Shown here: positions 28,671 through 39,502 of the stretch, piece by piece
Numbering within the stretch: position 1 is the first letter of the stretch
How the letters are laid out: each line of letters starts with the position of its first letter
From: Prorocentrum cordatum
Lineage: Eukaryota > Sar > Dinophyceae > Prorocentrales > Prorocentraceae
Reading direction: 5' to 3'
DNA length: 64,000 bases
NCBI GenBank assembly: GCA_963575745.1
Contig: CAUYUJ010001347.1
Coordinates: 1-64,000, forward strand
The notes under the pieces: generated by a model
Databases searched by the model: none
The model's input: the letters and a program-made list of their open reading frames with translations, nothing else
Told to the model about the DNA's origin: nothing
Translations under genes and position numbers: made by a program

Positions 28671-29068
28671 TACCTCGTAGAGCTCTTCATCAAAGAGCTA
28701 AGAGGAATTCTGGCGCAGGGTAGAGCTAGTTGGCGGGTCTGAGGAAAAGAGACGATCTGGTAACCCGGGTTCGCTTTTTTTCACTTTATGCACAATTTTG
28801 AAATTCGTTTTGAGAATTCGTATTTTTCTCACGTGTGGTGGGCTGTGCCGCGTCTGCCAGTAAAATTCTCAGGTCCGTAGCTGCAGTATTACTATCAAAA
28901 GACTTGAGGGAACCGACTTTGAATGGAAACTAAAAAATCGTGTTTTTCTGAATTTTCCTGCTCTTGCTTCAGAAGCTTCCTAATGTGTTCCCAGAAGGGC
29001 TGTGCATCAAAAGAGCTCCACGAAGTGCCCGGCGGTAATCTGGTTGACGGTTTACCGCCGGTTCCCAG
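28671..29068 (+). mobile_element. Family 2C element nested in family 2C, full length
   Basis: 398 bp, TACCTCG to TTCCCAG. Host and guest are very similar, so the tandem look is explained by insertion of one copy into the leader of the other at GCTAG^T. Confidence 0.83.
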
Positions 29069-29403
29069 TTGGCGGATCTGAGGAAAAGAGACGATGTGGT
29101 AACCCGGGGTCAGTTTTTTTTCACTTTATGCACAATTTTAGAATTCGTTTGAGAATCAGTATTTTTCTCACGTGTGGTGGGCTGTGCCGCGTCTGCCAGT
29201 AAAATTATCAGGTCCGTAGCTGCAGTATTACTATCAAAAGACTTGAGGGAACCGACTTTAAATGGAAACTAAAAAATCGTGTTTTTTTGAACTTGCTCTT
29301 GCTTCAGAAGCTTCCTAATGTGTTCCCAGAAGGGCTGTGCATCAAAAGAGCTCTACGAGGTGCCCGGTGGTAACCTGGTTGACGGTTTACCGCCGGTTCC
29401 CAG
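29069..29403 (+). mobile_element. Family 2C element, right part (host)
   Basis: Continuation of 28612-28670 through the body words CTGTGCCGCGTCTGCCAG and ATTACTATCAAAAGACTT to a type-C cap (29348-29403). Confidence 0.83.
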
Positions 29404-30620
29404 TTGCTGGAAGCTTAAGAGTAACTCGTAGAGCTTCCCTTAGCAAGTTTTTGCTGGAAGCTTAAGAGTAATTCCGGGGCGCTGGAGAGCTAGTTGGCAA
29501 GAACAATCTCGACGGACCTTTTGCTGACTTTTGGTCGGTTGAAAATTTTGTTCTCAAAATTTGAACATTCGTTAGAGCTCTAGTTTTTTTTCCCATGATA
29601 TTCGATCTTATTCCCGCCCGCCATCTTGATCTCAGCTCGATCGGGTGCCTTATACTGCCAAAAAGCAGGCAGGCGGGATCGGCCGTTTCGAGTCATCTTG
29701 ATACGCGCTGTCGGTTTTATCAAGATAACTCGAGCTTCAGGACAGCTACAGAGCTGGTGAGCACAGCTAATCGATGCAGAATGATCAGGCGCGTTCGCCT
29801 ATCGAACCCAGAGGTCTGAACTCGGTCTGCTAGCCGAGCTAGGTCCGCAAACCTATTCGTATTATTCGAGTCATCTTGACAGACGCTCTCTGTTTTCTGT
29901 ACTTAACTCGAGCTGCAGGACAGCTACATAGCTGATACGTACAGAATCTGATTCAGAATCATAGTGGCCGTTGTCTGCTGAATCGAGAGCTCACTCGGTC
30001 TGCTCTAACTGTTCGTATTGTTCGAGTCATCTTGAGAGATGCTGTCGGCTCTCTGCACTTAACTCGGGCTGTAGGGGGGCTGCATAGCTGGTAATAATCA
30101 CTGGAATCGATTCGGAGATATGAGGCGCGTCCTCCTTTCGAATCGAGAGCTCCGAACTCTGTCTGCTGCCAGAACTAGATCCGCGAAGCTATTCGTATTG
30201 TTTGAGTCATCCTCAGAGGTGCTATCGGTTTTCTGCATAACTCGGGCTCTAGGGGCTCCAGGGCTGGTAATCACACAACTCGATGCAGAGACATCAGACG
30301 CGTCTGCCTGTCCCATGGAGAGGTTTGAACTCGGTCTGATACTCGAGCTAGATTTGCCAAACTATTCGTATTGTTCGAGTGATCTTGAGAGATGCTGGCG
30401 ATTTACGCACATAACTCGGGCTGTAGAAGAGCTACAGAGCTCGTACAGAAGACAATCCAGAAGCATCTGGGACGTTCGGCTGTTGCATCCGAGAGGTCAG
30501 AAATTGGTTGGACTGAAAAACTATTTTTTCCGTGTAATTTTTTTGACATTATATGTTGACAGGAAGCTCTACGAGTCCCCCGGCGGTAACGAAGGTTGAC
30601 GGTTTACCGCCGGCGCCCAG
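29404..30620 (+). mobile_element. Family 1a element, full length, preceded by a left-end fragment
   Basis: 29404-29421 is TTGCTGGAAGCTTAAGAG of an older copy. The complete 1a copy runs from TAACTCG at 29422 to a cap at 30562-30620. Confidence 0.85.
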
Positions 30621-30724
30621 TAATTCCGGGGCGCTGGAGAGCTAGATGGCAAGAAAAAATTCGACGAACCTTTTAGGTGACTTTGAGTCGGTTGAACATG
30701 ACTCGTAGAGCTTCCCTAAGCTAG
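30621..30724 (+). repeat. Stack of family 1 left-end fragments
   Basis: TAATTCCGGGGCGCTGG leader, then GACTCGTAGAGCTTCCC, each truncated at the next insertion; the last junction follows GCTAG. Confidence 0.75.
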
Positions 30725-31834
30725 TAACTCGTAGAGCTTCCCTTAGCTAGTTGCTGGAAGCTTAAGAGTAATTCCGGCGCGCTGGAGAGCTAGTTGGCAA
30801 GAAAAATCTCGACGGACCTTTTGCTGACTTTTGGTCGGTTGAAAATTTTGTTCTCGAATTTGAACATTCGTTTGAGCTGTAGTATTTTTGCCCTTGATAT
30901 TCGATCTTATTCCCGCTCGCCATCTTGATCTCAGCTCGATCGGGTAGCTTTCACTGCCAAAAAGCAGGCAGGCGAGATCGGCAGTTTCGAGTCATCTTGA
31001 TACGCGATGTCGGTTTTCTAAACATAACTCGAGCTTTAGGACAGCTACAGAGCTGGTAAGCACAGCTAATCGATTCATAATGATCAGGCGCGTTCGCCTC
31101 TTGAATCCAGAGGTCTGAACTCGGTCTGCTAGCCGAGATAGGTTCGCAAATCTGTTCGTATTAATCGAGTCATCGTAGCAGACCTTCTCGGTTTTATGTA
31201 CTTAACTTGAGCTGTAGGGCAGCTACAGAGCTCATACTCACAGAAATCGATTGGGAATTATCAGACGCGTTCGTCTGTTCAATCGAGAGCTCTGAACTCG
31301 GCCTGCTGCCCGAGGTAGGTTCGCGAACCTATTCGTTGTTCGAGACATCTTGAGAAGTGCTCTCGGTTTTCTGCACTTAACTCGTGCTGGGGGAGAGCTA
31401 CAGTGCTGCTGGTCACAGACATCCATTTGGAGACATCAGGCGCGTCCTTCTTTCGAACCGAGAGCTCGGAACTCGGTCTGCTGCTCGAACTAGTTCCACA
31501 AAACTATTGTATTAGTCGAGTTATCCTGAGAGCTGCTGTCGGTTTTCTGCACTTAACTCGGGCTGTAGGGGGGCTGCAGGGCTGGTAATCACAGGAATCG
31601 ATTCAGAGACATCAGACGCGTCCGCCTGTCGCATTCAGAGGTCTGAACTCGTTTCATACTCGAGCTGGGTTGCCAAACTGATCGTTCTTTTGTTAGAGTC
31701 ATCTTGAGAGGTCTGAAATCGCCTGGGCTAAAAAAATAGTCGTTCTCTGCAATTTTTTCAACATTATATAATGTCAGGAAGCTCTACGAGTCCCCGGCGG
31801 TAACAAAGGTTGGCGGTTTACCGCCGGCGCCCAG
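30725..31834 (+). mobile_element. Family 1a element, full length
   Basis: 1110 bp. One unit carries CAGACG-CGTT-CGTCTG (31262-31277), a base-pair-preserving variant of the usual CAGGCG...CGCCTG hairpin. Cap at 31777-31834 has one base fewer. Confidence 0.86.
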
Positions 31835-32856
31835 TTGCTGGAAGCTTAAGAGTAATTCCGGCGCGCTGGAGAGCTAGTTGCACGAAAAATCTCGACGGAA
31901 CTTTTGGTAACTTTGGGTCGGTTGAAAATTCTGTTATCGAAATTCAACAATTCGTTTGAGCTCTAGTATTTTTTCCCGTGATATTCGATCTGATTCCCGT
32001 TCGCCATCTTGATCTCAGCTCGATCGGGTGAATATTACTATCGAAAAGCACTGTGGCGGGCTCGGCCATTATGAGTCATCTTGATACGCGCTGACGGTTT
32101 TCTGAACATCACTCGAGCTTTAGGACAGCTACAGAGCTGGTAAGCACAGCTAATCGATGTAGAATGATTAGGCGCGTTCGCTTGTTGAATCCAGAGGTCT
32201 AAACTCGGTCTGTTAGCCGAGCGAGGTCCGCAAACCTATTCGTATTATTCGAGTCATCTTGACAGGAACTCTCGGTTTTCCGTACTGAGCTCGAGCTGTA
32301 GGACAGCTACAGAGCTGATATTTACAGAAACCGATTCAGAATCATCAGTTGTGTTTGTCTGTCGAATCCAGAGCTCTGAAATCGGTCTGCTGCCCGATCT
32401 AGAGTCGCGAAAATAATTCGTATTGGTCGAGTCACCTTGAGAAGTGCTCTCGGTTTTCTTCACTCAACTCGCGCTGAGGGGGGGGCTACAGTGCTTGTTG
32501 TCACAGGAATCGATTTGCAGACATCAGGCGCGTCCCCCTGTCGAATCCAGAGCTCGGAACTCGGTCTGCTGCCCGAATCAGGTCTGCGAAACTACTGTAT
32601 TGTTCGAGTCATCCTGAGAGGTGCTGTCCGTTTTCTGCACCTAACTCGGGCAATAGGGGGGCTGCAGGGCTGGTAATGACGGGAGTCGATTCGCAGACAT
32701 CAGACGCATCCGCCTGTCGCATTCAGAGGTGAAAAATATTCACTATGAGTCGGAATGTTGGTAGGTGCTGTCGGTTTTCTCAACTTAAGTCGAGCTAGGA
32801 AGCTCTACGAGTCTCCCGGCGGTAACCAAGGTTGACGGTTTACCGCCGGCGCCCAG
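31835..32856 (+). mobile_element. Family 1b element, left tip missing
   Basis: Begins TTGCTGGAAGCTTAAGAG and ends with the 1b right end and a CTCCCGGCGG cap (32798-32856). Confidence 0.83.
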
Positions 32857-33715
32857 TTTTATTCGAAATTCCTCAAGTCGTTTGAGCTCTAGTATTTTTT
32901 CCCGTGATATTTGATCTTATCCCCCCTCACCATCTTGATCCCAGCTCGATCGGGTACCTTTTACTGCCAAAAAGCGTTCTGGCGGGATCGGCCGTTTCGA
33001 GTCATCTCGATACGCGCTGTCGGCATATTGAACTTTACTCGAGCTTTAGGACAGCTACAGAGCTGGTGAGCACAGCTAGTCGATGTAGAATGATCAGGTG
33101 CGTTCGTCTGTTGAATCCGGAGGTCTGAACTCGGTCTGCTAGCCGAGCTAGGTCCGCAAATCTGTTCGTATTATTCGAGTCATCTTGACAGGCGCTCTCG
33201 GTTTTCTGTACTAAACTCGAGCTACAGGACAGCTACAGAGCTGATGCTTACAGAAATCGATTCAGAAACATCAGTCGCGTTTGTCTGTTGAATCCAGAGC
33301 TCTGAACTCGGTCTGCTGCCCCATCCAGAATCGCGAATCTGTTCGTATTGTTCGAGTCATCTTCAGAGGTGCATGTCGGTTTTCTGCACTTAACTCGGGC
33401 TATGGGGGGGCTACAGTGCTGGTGGTGACAGCAATCGATTCGGAGACATCAGCCGCGTCCGCCTGCGGAATCCAGAGCTCGGAACTCCGTCTGCTGCCCG
33501 AACTCGGCCCGCGAAACTGTTCGTATTGTTCGAGTCATCCTGAAAGATGCTGTCGGCTTTCTGCACTTAGCTCGGGCGGTAGGGGTCTGCAGGGCTGGTA
33601 ATCACAGGAATCGATTCGGAGACATCAGACGCGCCTGTTGCATTCAGAGGTCTGAACCAAACTATTCGTTTTGTTCGAGTCATCTTGAGAGGTGCTGTCG
33701 ATTTACGCACGTAAC
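32857..33715 (+). mobile_element. Family 1a element, part 1 (host of family 4)
   Basis: Leader from TTTATTCGAAATTCC and units up to TTTACGCACGTAAC, where a family 4 element interrupts. It continues at 34104. Confidence 0.83.
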
Positions 33716-34103
33716 CTGTTATTGTCCCAAATCCGGATAGCAAGAGACCCGCTCGCACAGGTCTCGTCCCGCAAGCGCCACCCTCTGACTCGTGCACTCG
33801 CGCTCGTCTCAGATTCGGCTCCGCCCGAGACGACGAAGGGTCTGGCACGGCTCCCGACGTCGTCCTCCAAGGTCTCATAGCACCCCAGTACGGCCGCGCT
33901 ATAGAGCTCCAAGGAGGCGGCAAGGCAAGAAAGAGAGAACTCCGGTCCGAGGACTGGACCGGAGTGAGGGGCTTCGCGCTCCCGAGCCTCTGGCCAGTGC
34001 CAGAAGCCCGAGATCGCGTCCAGCGCCGCCCAGGCGCGGCGGCGTACGCGCACCCGCCGGCTTCTTCTCTAACAACCCTGCGTAGCCCAAGAGGCTATCC
34101 GGG
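33716..34103 (-). mobile_element. Family 4 element, full length, reverse
   Basis: 388 bp. On its own strand it starts CCCGGATAGCC and ends ATTTGGGACAATAACAG. AAC occurs on both flanks (33713-33715 and 34104-34106), and the interrupted family 1 unit matches other copies (GCACGTAACTCGGGC) once the insert is removed. The interior is GC-rich; no convincing coding frame. Confidence 0.83.
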
Positions 34104-34296
34104 AACTCGAGATGTAGGGGAGCTACAGAGCTCGTACATAAGAACCCAGAAGCATCGGGTGCGTTTGGGGCTGAAAAACTATTCTTTCTCTGAATTTGGT
34201 TGTCGATATTATATATATATATATATATATATTGTCAGGAAGCTCTACGAGTCCCCCGGCGGTAACAAAGGTTGATGGTTTACCGCCGGCGCCCAG
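34104..34296 (+). mobile_element. Family 1a element, part 2, with (AT)11
   Basis: Continues from 33715 (AACTCGAGATGTAGG) to the 1a right end and cap (34238-34296). The usual GACATTATATGTTGTC is expanded to (AT)11 at 34211-34232. Confidence 0.83.
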
Positions 34297-34494
34297 TTCC
34301 CCGCAGCGACTCGCCCGGCCCGGCAACGGGTCCGGGAGAGCTTCCGGCAAGCTTCCACGCGTGCCTGCACTCGTGCAGGCACGCATGGAAGCGTTTCCGG
34401 CAGCGCTTCAGCAGCGCTGTAGGGGAGCTTCCCAGCGCTCTCCAGGAAAGATTTGAAGGGTCTCCTCGCTCTCCGGGTTTTGGACGCTACCAAG
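34297..34494 (+). mobile_element. Family 3 element, left half missing
   Basis: Starts TTCCCCGCAGCGACTCG after a cap, contains the palindrome, and ends GCTCTCCGGGTTTTGGACGC then TACCAAG. Confidence 0.8.
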
Positions 34495-34642
34495 TACCTC
34501 GTAAAGCCTCCCTTAGCAAGTTGTTGCTGGAAGCTTATGAGTAATGCCTCGTAGAGCTCTTCGACATCGATGAGCTAGAGGAATTCCGGCGCGGAGTGCA
34601 GCTAGTACCTTGTAGAGCTCTTCGGCAAAGAGCTAAGAGGAA
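34495..34642 (+). repeat. Three stacked left ends (families 1, 2, 2)
   Basis: A family 1 left end (34495-34543) is interrupted after GAGTAA by a family 2 left end (34544-34605), which is interrupted after GCTAG by another (34606-34642), which is interrupted after GGAA by family 4. Confidence 0.75.
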
Positions 34643-34790
34643 TTCCCGGATAGCCTCTTGGGCTACGTAAGGTTGTTAGAGAAGAAGCCGGCGGGTGCGC
34701 GTACGCCGCCGCGCCCTTCCGCCCACCGCTCCACGTTCCCTTCCATGGCTCCTCGGGTTCCGCAACGTGTCCCGGAGCGTCTGGTCCAAC
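34643..34790 (+). repeat. Family 4 left part
   Basis: TTCCCGGATAGCCTCTTGGG to GCGTCTGGTCC, interrupted by the reverse family 4 copy of the large inverted duplication. The same left part occurs in reverse near 35995-36135. Confidence 0.75.
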
Positions 34791-35488
34791 CTGTTATGTC
34801 CAAAACCCGGATAGCAAGAGACACGCTCGCACAGGTCTCGTCCCGCAAGCGCCACCCCCTGACTCGTGCACTCGCGCTCGTCTCAGATTTGGCTCCGCCC
34901 GAGACGACGAAGGGCCCGGCACGGCTCATGATGTCGTCCTCCAAGGTCTCCATAGCACCCCAGTGCGGCCGCGCTATAGAGTTCCAAGGAGGCGGCAAGG
35001 CAAGAAAGAGAGAACTCCGGTCCGAGGACTGGACCGGAGTGAGGGGCTTCGCGCTCCCGCTGGCCAGTGCCAGAAGCCCGAGAGCGCGTCCAGCGCCGCC
35101 CAGGCGCCGCGCCGGCCGTGCGCGCCCCCCCCTTCTGGCCCCGCGGGGCTAGGGGTTCGCTGCCGGCCGCGGCGCTGCGGCGCGGGCGTCGGGGCGTGCC
35201 GTCGCCGTCGTTCCCGTCGTCGCTGCTCTGCTCCGGCTGCCTTCCTTCCTGCTTCTATATTCTTTACCTTTCTTGTCTCTCTCTGCCGTCTCCTTTCTTT
35301 TCCTTTTCTGACCTTCTCTGTTGCTTTCTATTTTTGCTCTTTTTCTCTCGTTATCGTCCTTCTCCTCTGTTCTTCCCCGTCTTTAGTTGAGTTCCTTTTG
35401 CTACTCGAGCAGTTCAACGACCTGCTCAGATCGGGGCTCCATTCCCGCTGGAGCAGAGAATGATCTGCCTAAGTCGGAGCTCGCCTAA
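34791..35488 (-). repeat. Long family 4 variant, reverse
   Basis: Cap CTGTTATGTCCAAAACCCGG and GGATAGCAAGAGAC at the left. The interior is GC-rich, then strongly pyrimidine-rich at about 35217-35395. No recognised protein in either strand. It may carry captured sequence; the origin is unknown. Confidence 0.65.
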
Positions 35489-35912
35489 ACTGGCGCCGGC
35501 GGTCAACCGTCAACCTGGTCACCGCCAGGAACCTCGTAGAGTTCCTTTCACGCGTCAGAGAGCTCAGAGTCGAAAGAGAGAGTTCAGAAGACATTTCTCG
35601 AACAATAAACATGGTTTTTGTATGTCGATGATTTTTTTATGTCGAAATCAAGTTGGTTGCTCCAAGTATTTCGATAGTAAAAGTGCCTAGAGAGCTGATA
35701 TAAGGCGCAGAGGCTATGATAACCTTTCAAAGGTGCGAACAATCAGAACGCGCGCCACAGGCGCCAAACCCGGTTCCTCGTGCACGGGTGCGTGTCACGT
35801 GTGGCGTGCATGCGTGGTAGGCGTGCGTGCTGGCGCGCTCCTGAAGGCTGAGAAATCTCGCCTGGCGCGCTCCTGAAGGGCTGAGAGCGATGTTTCCAAG
35901 CGTGCCTGGACG
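35489..35912 (-). repeat. Reverse family 2B-like element with GC-rich left part
   Basis: The cap (35489-35544) and 2B body in reverse reach about 35741. The remaining 170 bases are GC-rich with CACGTGTGGCGTGCATGCG and do not match other family 2 copies. Confidence 0.65.
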
Positions 35913-36230
35913 TTTTGGAGCTCGCTACCCGGGAGCTTCGCGCGGCCTTGGAGCTCGCTACCCGGGAGCTTCGCGAGGCCTCTGGAGCACGTTCTCCGGG
36001 AACGTTTTGGACCAGACGCTCCGGGACACGCTGCGGAACCCGAGGAGCCATGGAAGGGAACGTGGAGAGGTGGGCGGAAGGGTGCGGCGGCGTACGTGCA
36101 CCCGCCGGCTTCTTCTCCAAGGAGGCTATCCGGGAATACGTTCCCGTAGAACGTGCTCCAGAGGCCGCGCGAAGCTCCCGGGTAGCGAGCTCCAAGGCCG
36201 CGCGAAGCTCCCGGGTAGCGAGCTCCAAAA
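35913..36230. repeat. Inverted repeat, 92-bp arms, around a family 4 left part
   Basis: Arm 35913-36004 (TTTTGGAGCTCGCTACCCGG...) is matched in reverse by 36139-36230. Each arm holds a short direct duplication of GGAGCTCGCTACCCGGGAGC. The middle is a reverse copy of the family 4 left part (GCCGGCTTCTTCTCC...GGCTATCCGGGAA). Confidence 0.8.
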
Positions 36231-36309
36231 CTCGCGCCAGCGGTGAACCGTCAACCTCGTCACCGCCGGGAACCTCGTAGAGCTCCTTGCACGCGTAGGA
36301 GTGCTCTGA
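36231..36309 (-). mobile_element. Family 2B element, reverse, right part (host)
   Basis: Degenerate cap and CCTCGTAGAGCTCC in reverse, up to GTGCTCTGA. It continues at 36708. Confidence 0.78.
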
Positions 36310-36707
36310 TACCTCGTAGAGCTCTTCGGCATCGATGAGCTAGAGGAATTCCGGCGCGGGGTGGAGCTAGTTGGCCCAGCCGGCCGAGGCGGACAATGTG
36401 ACAACTTTTGGGTGGTTTTGCGAAAATTTGAAAGATGTTTGACCATTTATTTTGAGAAAACAGATTTTTGCGCGTCGCATTGGCATATAAACTCCTTTCT
36501 GACAGCAGCTCAGCTCTCTCGATACATTTTTGCATGAGTTGACTTCCAGGAACTGAGCGAATATGAACATCGAAAAAATCGAATTTGAAGATTTTCGAAA
36601 AATCTATATTTTTTCACTCTGTGTCGATTCTCTGCACTCTTACCAGTGACAGAAGCTCTACGAGGTTCCCGGCGGTGACCAGGTTGACGGTTCACCGCCG
36701 GCGCCAG
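36310..36707 (+). mobile_element. Family 2B' element nested in family 2B, full length
   Basis: 398 bp, TACCTCGTAGAGCTCTTCGG to GGCGCCAG, inserted between GTGCTCTGA and TGTAAAGC, which together resemble the 2B sequence GTGCTCAGCATTAAAGG. No target duplication. Confidence 0.86.
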
Positions 36708-37026
36708 TGTAAAGCAGACGGCTTCTCAGAGCATCTCTAGAAAAACACCGAGTTCCAATTTTTCGGTATCAACATGATGTCGGTTCCTCCAAATGTTTAG
36801 ATATTAAACTCCCTCCAGACAGCTGAGCTGCTCGCAGAAGGAAGTTTAGATACGAATGCTCGAAGTAAAAATCTGCTTTCCCAGAATAAATTGTCAAATC
36901 TCTTTCAAATTTTCGCAAAACCGACCCAAAGTTATCACATCTTCTTTTCTGGCCGGGTCGACCAACTAGCTCCACCCCGCGCCGGAATTCCTCTAGCTCA
37001 TCGATAACGAAGAGCTCTACGCGGTA
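36708..37026 (-). mobile_element. Family 2B element, reverse, left part (host)
   Basis: Continues to the left end in reverse (CCGGAATTCCTCTAGC, AGCTCTACGCGGTA). Confidence 0.8.
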
Positions 37027-37257
37027 CGTCCAGGCACGCTTGGAAACATCGCTCTCAGCCCTTCAGGAGCGCGACAGGCGAGATTTCTCAGCCTTCAGGA
37101 GCGCGCCAGCACGCGCGCCTACCACGCATGCACGCCACACGTGACACGCACCCGTGCACGAGGAACCGGGGTTGGCGCCTGTGGCGCGCGTTCTGATTGT
37201 TCGCACCTTTTACAGGTTATCATAGCCTCTGCGCCTTATATCAGCTCTCTAGGCACT
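37027..37257. repeat. Right arm of large inverted duplication, part 1
   Basis: CGTCCAGGCACGCTTGG to CTCTCTAGGCACT, the reverse complement of 35686-35912. Confidence 0.82.
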
Positions 37258-38328
37258 TAACTCGTAGAGCTTCCCTTAGCAAGTGACTCGTAGAGCTTCC
37301 CTAAGCTAGCAGCTGGAAGCCTAAGAGTAATTCTGGCGCGCTGGAGAGCTAGTTGGCAAGAAAAATCTCGACGGAACTTTTGGTGACTTTTGCTCGGTTG
37401 AAAATTATGTTCTCAAAATTTGACAATTCGTTAGAGCTCTAGTATTTTTTCCCGTGATATTCGATCTTATTGCCGCTCGCCATCTTGATCTCAGCCCGAT
37501 CGGGTGAATACTACTATCGAAAAGCATTGTGGCGGGATCGGCCGTTTCGAGTCATCTTGATACGCGCTGACGGTTTTCTGAACATAACTCGAGCTTTGGG
37601 ACAGCTACAGAGCTGGTAAGCACAGCTTATTGATGTAGAATGATTAGGCGCGTTCGCCTGTTGAATCCAGAGGTCTGAACTCGGTCTGTTAGCCGAGCTA
37701 GGTCCGCAAACCTATTCGTATTATTCGAGTCATCTTGACAGGATCTCTCGGTTTTCTGTACCTAACTCGAGCTGTAGGACAGCTACAGAGCTTATTTTTA
37801 CAGAAACCGATTCAGAATCATCAGTTGCGTTGGTATGTCGAATCCAGAGCTCTGAACTCGGTCTGCTGCCCGATCTAGAATCGCGCAACTATTCGTATTG
37901 GTGGAGTCATCTTGAGAAGTGCTCTCGGTTTTCTTCACTCAACTCGCGCTGAGGGGGGCTACAGTGCTGGTGGTCACATGAATCGATTTGAAGACGTCAG
38001 GCGCGTCCGCCTGTCGAATCCAGAGCTCGGAACTCGGTCTGCTGCCCGAATTAGGTCTGCGAAACTACTGTGTTGTTCGAGTGATCCTGAGAGGTGCTGT
38101 CAGTTTTCTGCACTTGATTTGGGTTGTAGGGGCTGCAGGGCTGGTAATGACAGGAGTGGATTCGCAGACATCAGACGCGTTCGCCTGTCGCATTCAGAGG
38201 TCAAAAAATATTCACTATGAGTCAGAATGTTGGTAGGTGCTGTCGGTTTTCGCAACTTAAGTCGAGCTAGGAAGCTCTACGAGTCTCCCGGCGGTAACCA
38301 AGGTTGACGGGTTTCCGCCGGCGCCCAG
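37258..38328 (+). mobile_element. Family 1b element with a preceding left-end fragment
   Basis: 37258-37283 is a cut left end; the complete copy starts TGACTCGTAGAGC at 37284 and ends with a 1b cap (38270-38328; one stem base changed). Confidence 0.83.
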
Positions 38329-39502
38329 TATTGCTGGAAGCTAAAAGTAATTCCCGGGCACTGGAGAGCTAGTTGGCAAGAAAAAATCTCGACGGACCTT
38401 TTGGTGACTTTTGGTCGGTTGAAATATTTGTTCTCGGAATTTAACCATTCGTTAGAGCTCTAGTATTTTTGCCGTGATATTCGATCTTATTGCCGCTCGC
38501 CGTCTTCATCTCAGCTCGATCGGGTACCTTTTACTGCCAAAAGGCGTCCCGGCGGGATCGGCCGTTTCGAGTTATCTTGATACGTGCTGTCGGTTTTCTC
38601 AAGATAACTCGAGCTTCAGGACAGCTACAGAGCTGGTAAGCACAGCTAATCGATTCAGAATAATCAGGCGCGTTCGCCTGTTAAACCCAGAGGTCTGAAC
38701 TCAGTCTGCTAGCCGAGCTAGGTCCTCAAACCTATTCGTATTATTCGAGTAATCTTGACAGACGCTCTCGGTTTTTGTATTTAAAGCTAGAGGACAGCTA
38801 CAGAGCTCATACGTACAGAACCTGGGTCAGAATCATCAGTGGCCGTTGTCTGTTGAATCCAGAGCTCTGAACTCGGTCTGCTGCCCGATCTAGAATCGCG
38901 AAATTATTCGTGTTGTTCGAGTCATCTTGAGAGATGCTCTCAGTTTTCTGCACTTAACTCGGGCTGTAGGGGGGCTGCATGGCTGGTCATCACTGGAATC
39001 GATTCGGAGACATCAGGCGCGTCCGGCTTTCGAAGCCAGAGCACGGAACTGGGTCTGCTGCCCGAACTCGGTCTGCGAAACTATTCGTATTGTTCGAGTC
39101 ATCCTGAGAGGTGCTGTCGGTTTCCTGCACTTAACTCGGGCTGTAGGGGGGCTGCAGGGCTGGTAATCACAGGAATAATTCAGAGACATCAGACGCGTCC
39201 GTCTGTTGCATGCAGAGGTCTGAACTCGGTCTGATATTCGAGCTAGGTTTGCCAAACTATTCGTATTGTTCGAGTCATCTTGAGAGGTGCTGTCGATTTA
39301 CGCATGTAACTCGGGCTGTAGGAGAGCTACAGAGCTCGTACAGAAGAGAATCCAGAAGCATTGGGGGCGTTCGGCCATCCGAGAGGTTTAAAATTGAAAA
39401 ATTATTTTTTCGGTGTAATTTTTTTCGACATTATATGTTGTCAGGAAGCTCTACGAGTCCCCCGGCGGTAACAAAGGTTGACGGTTTACCGCCGGCGCCC
39501 GG
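38329..39502 (+). mobile_element. Family 1a element, left tip missing
   Basis: Starts TATTGCTGGAAGC and ends with a 1a cap whose last bases are CCCGG. Removing 37258-39502 rejoins GGCACT to TTTACTATCG, exactly as in the other duplication arm. Confidence 0.85.

Larger units (their letters stand above)
34791..35912. repeat. Left arm of large inverted duplication
   Basis: Reverse complement of 39503-40383 (for 34791-35685) and of about 37027-37257 (for 35686-35912). The right arm is interrupted only by family 1 insertions at 37258-39502. The arms differ by scattered substitutions and small indels (for example, the T-run in TTTTTTATGTCG is shorter in the right arm). Confidence 0.85.

Noticed and set aside
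34211-34232. TATA-type promoter at the (AT)11 run
   Set aside because: It is a local expansion of the TATATG word near the family 1 right end; no gene follows.
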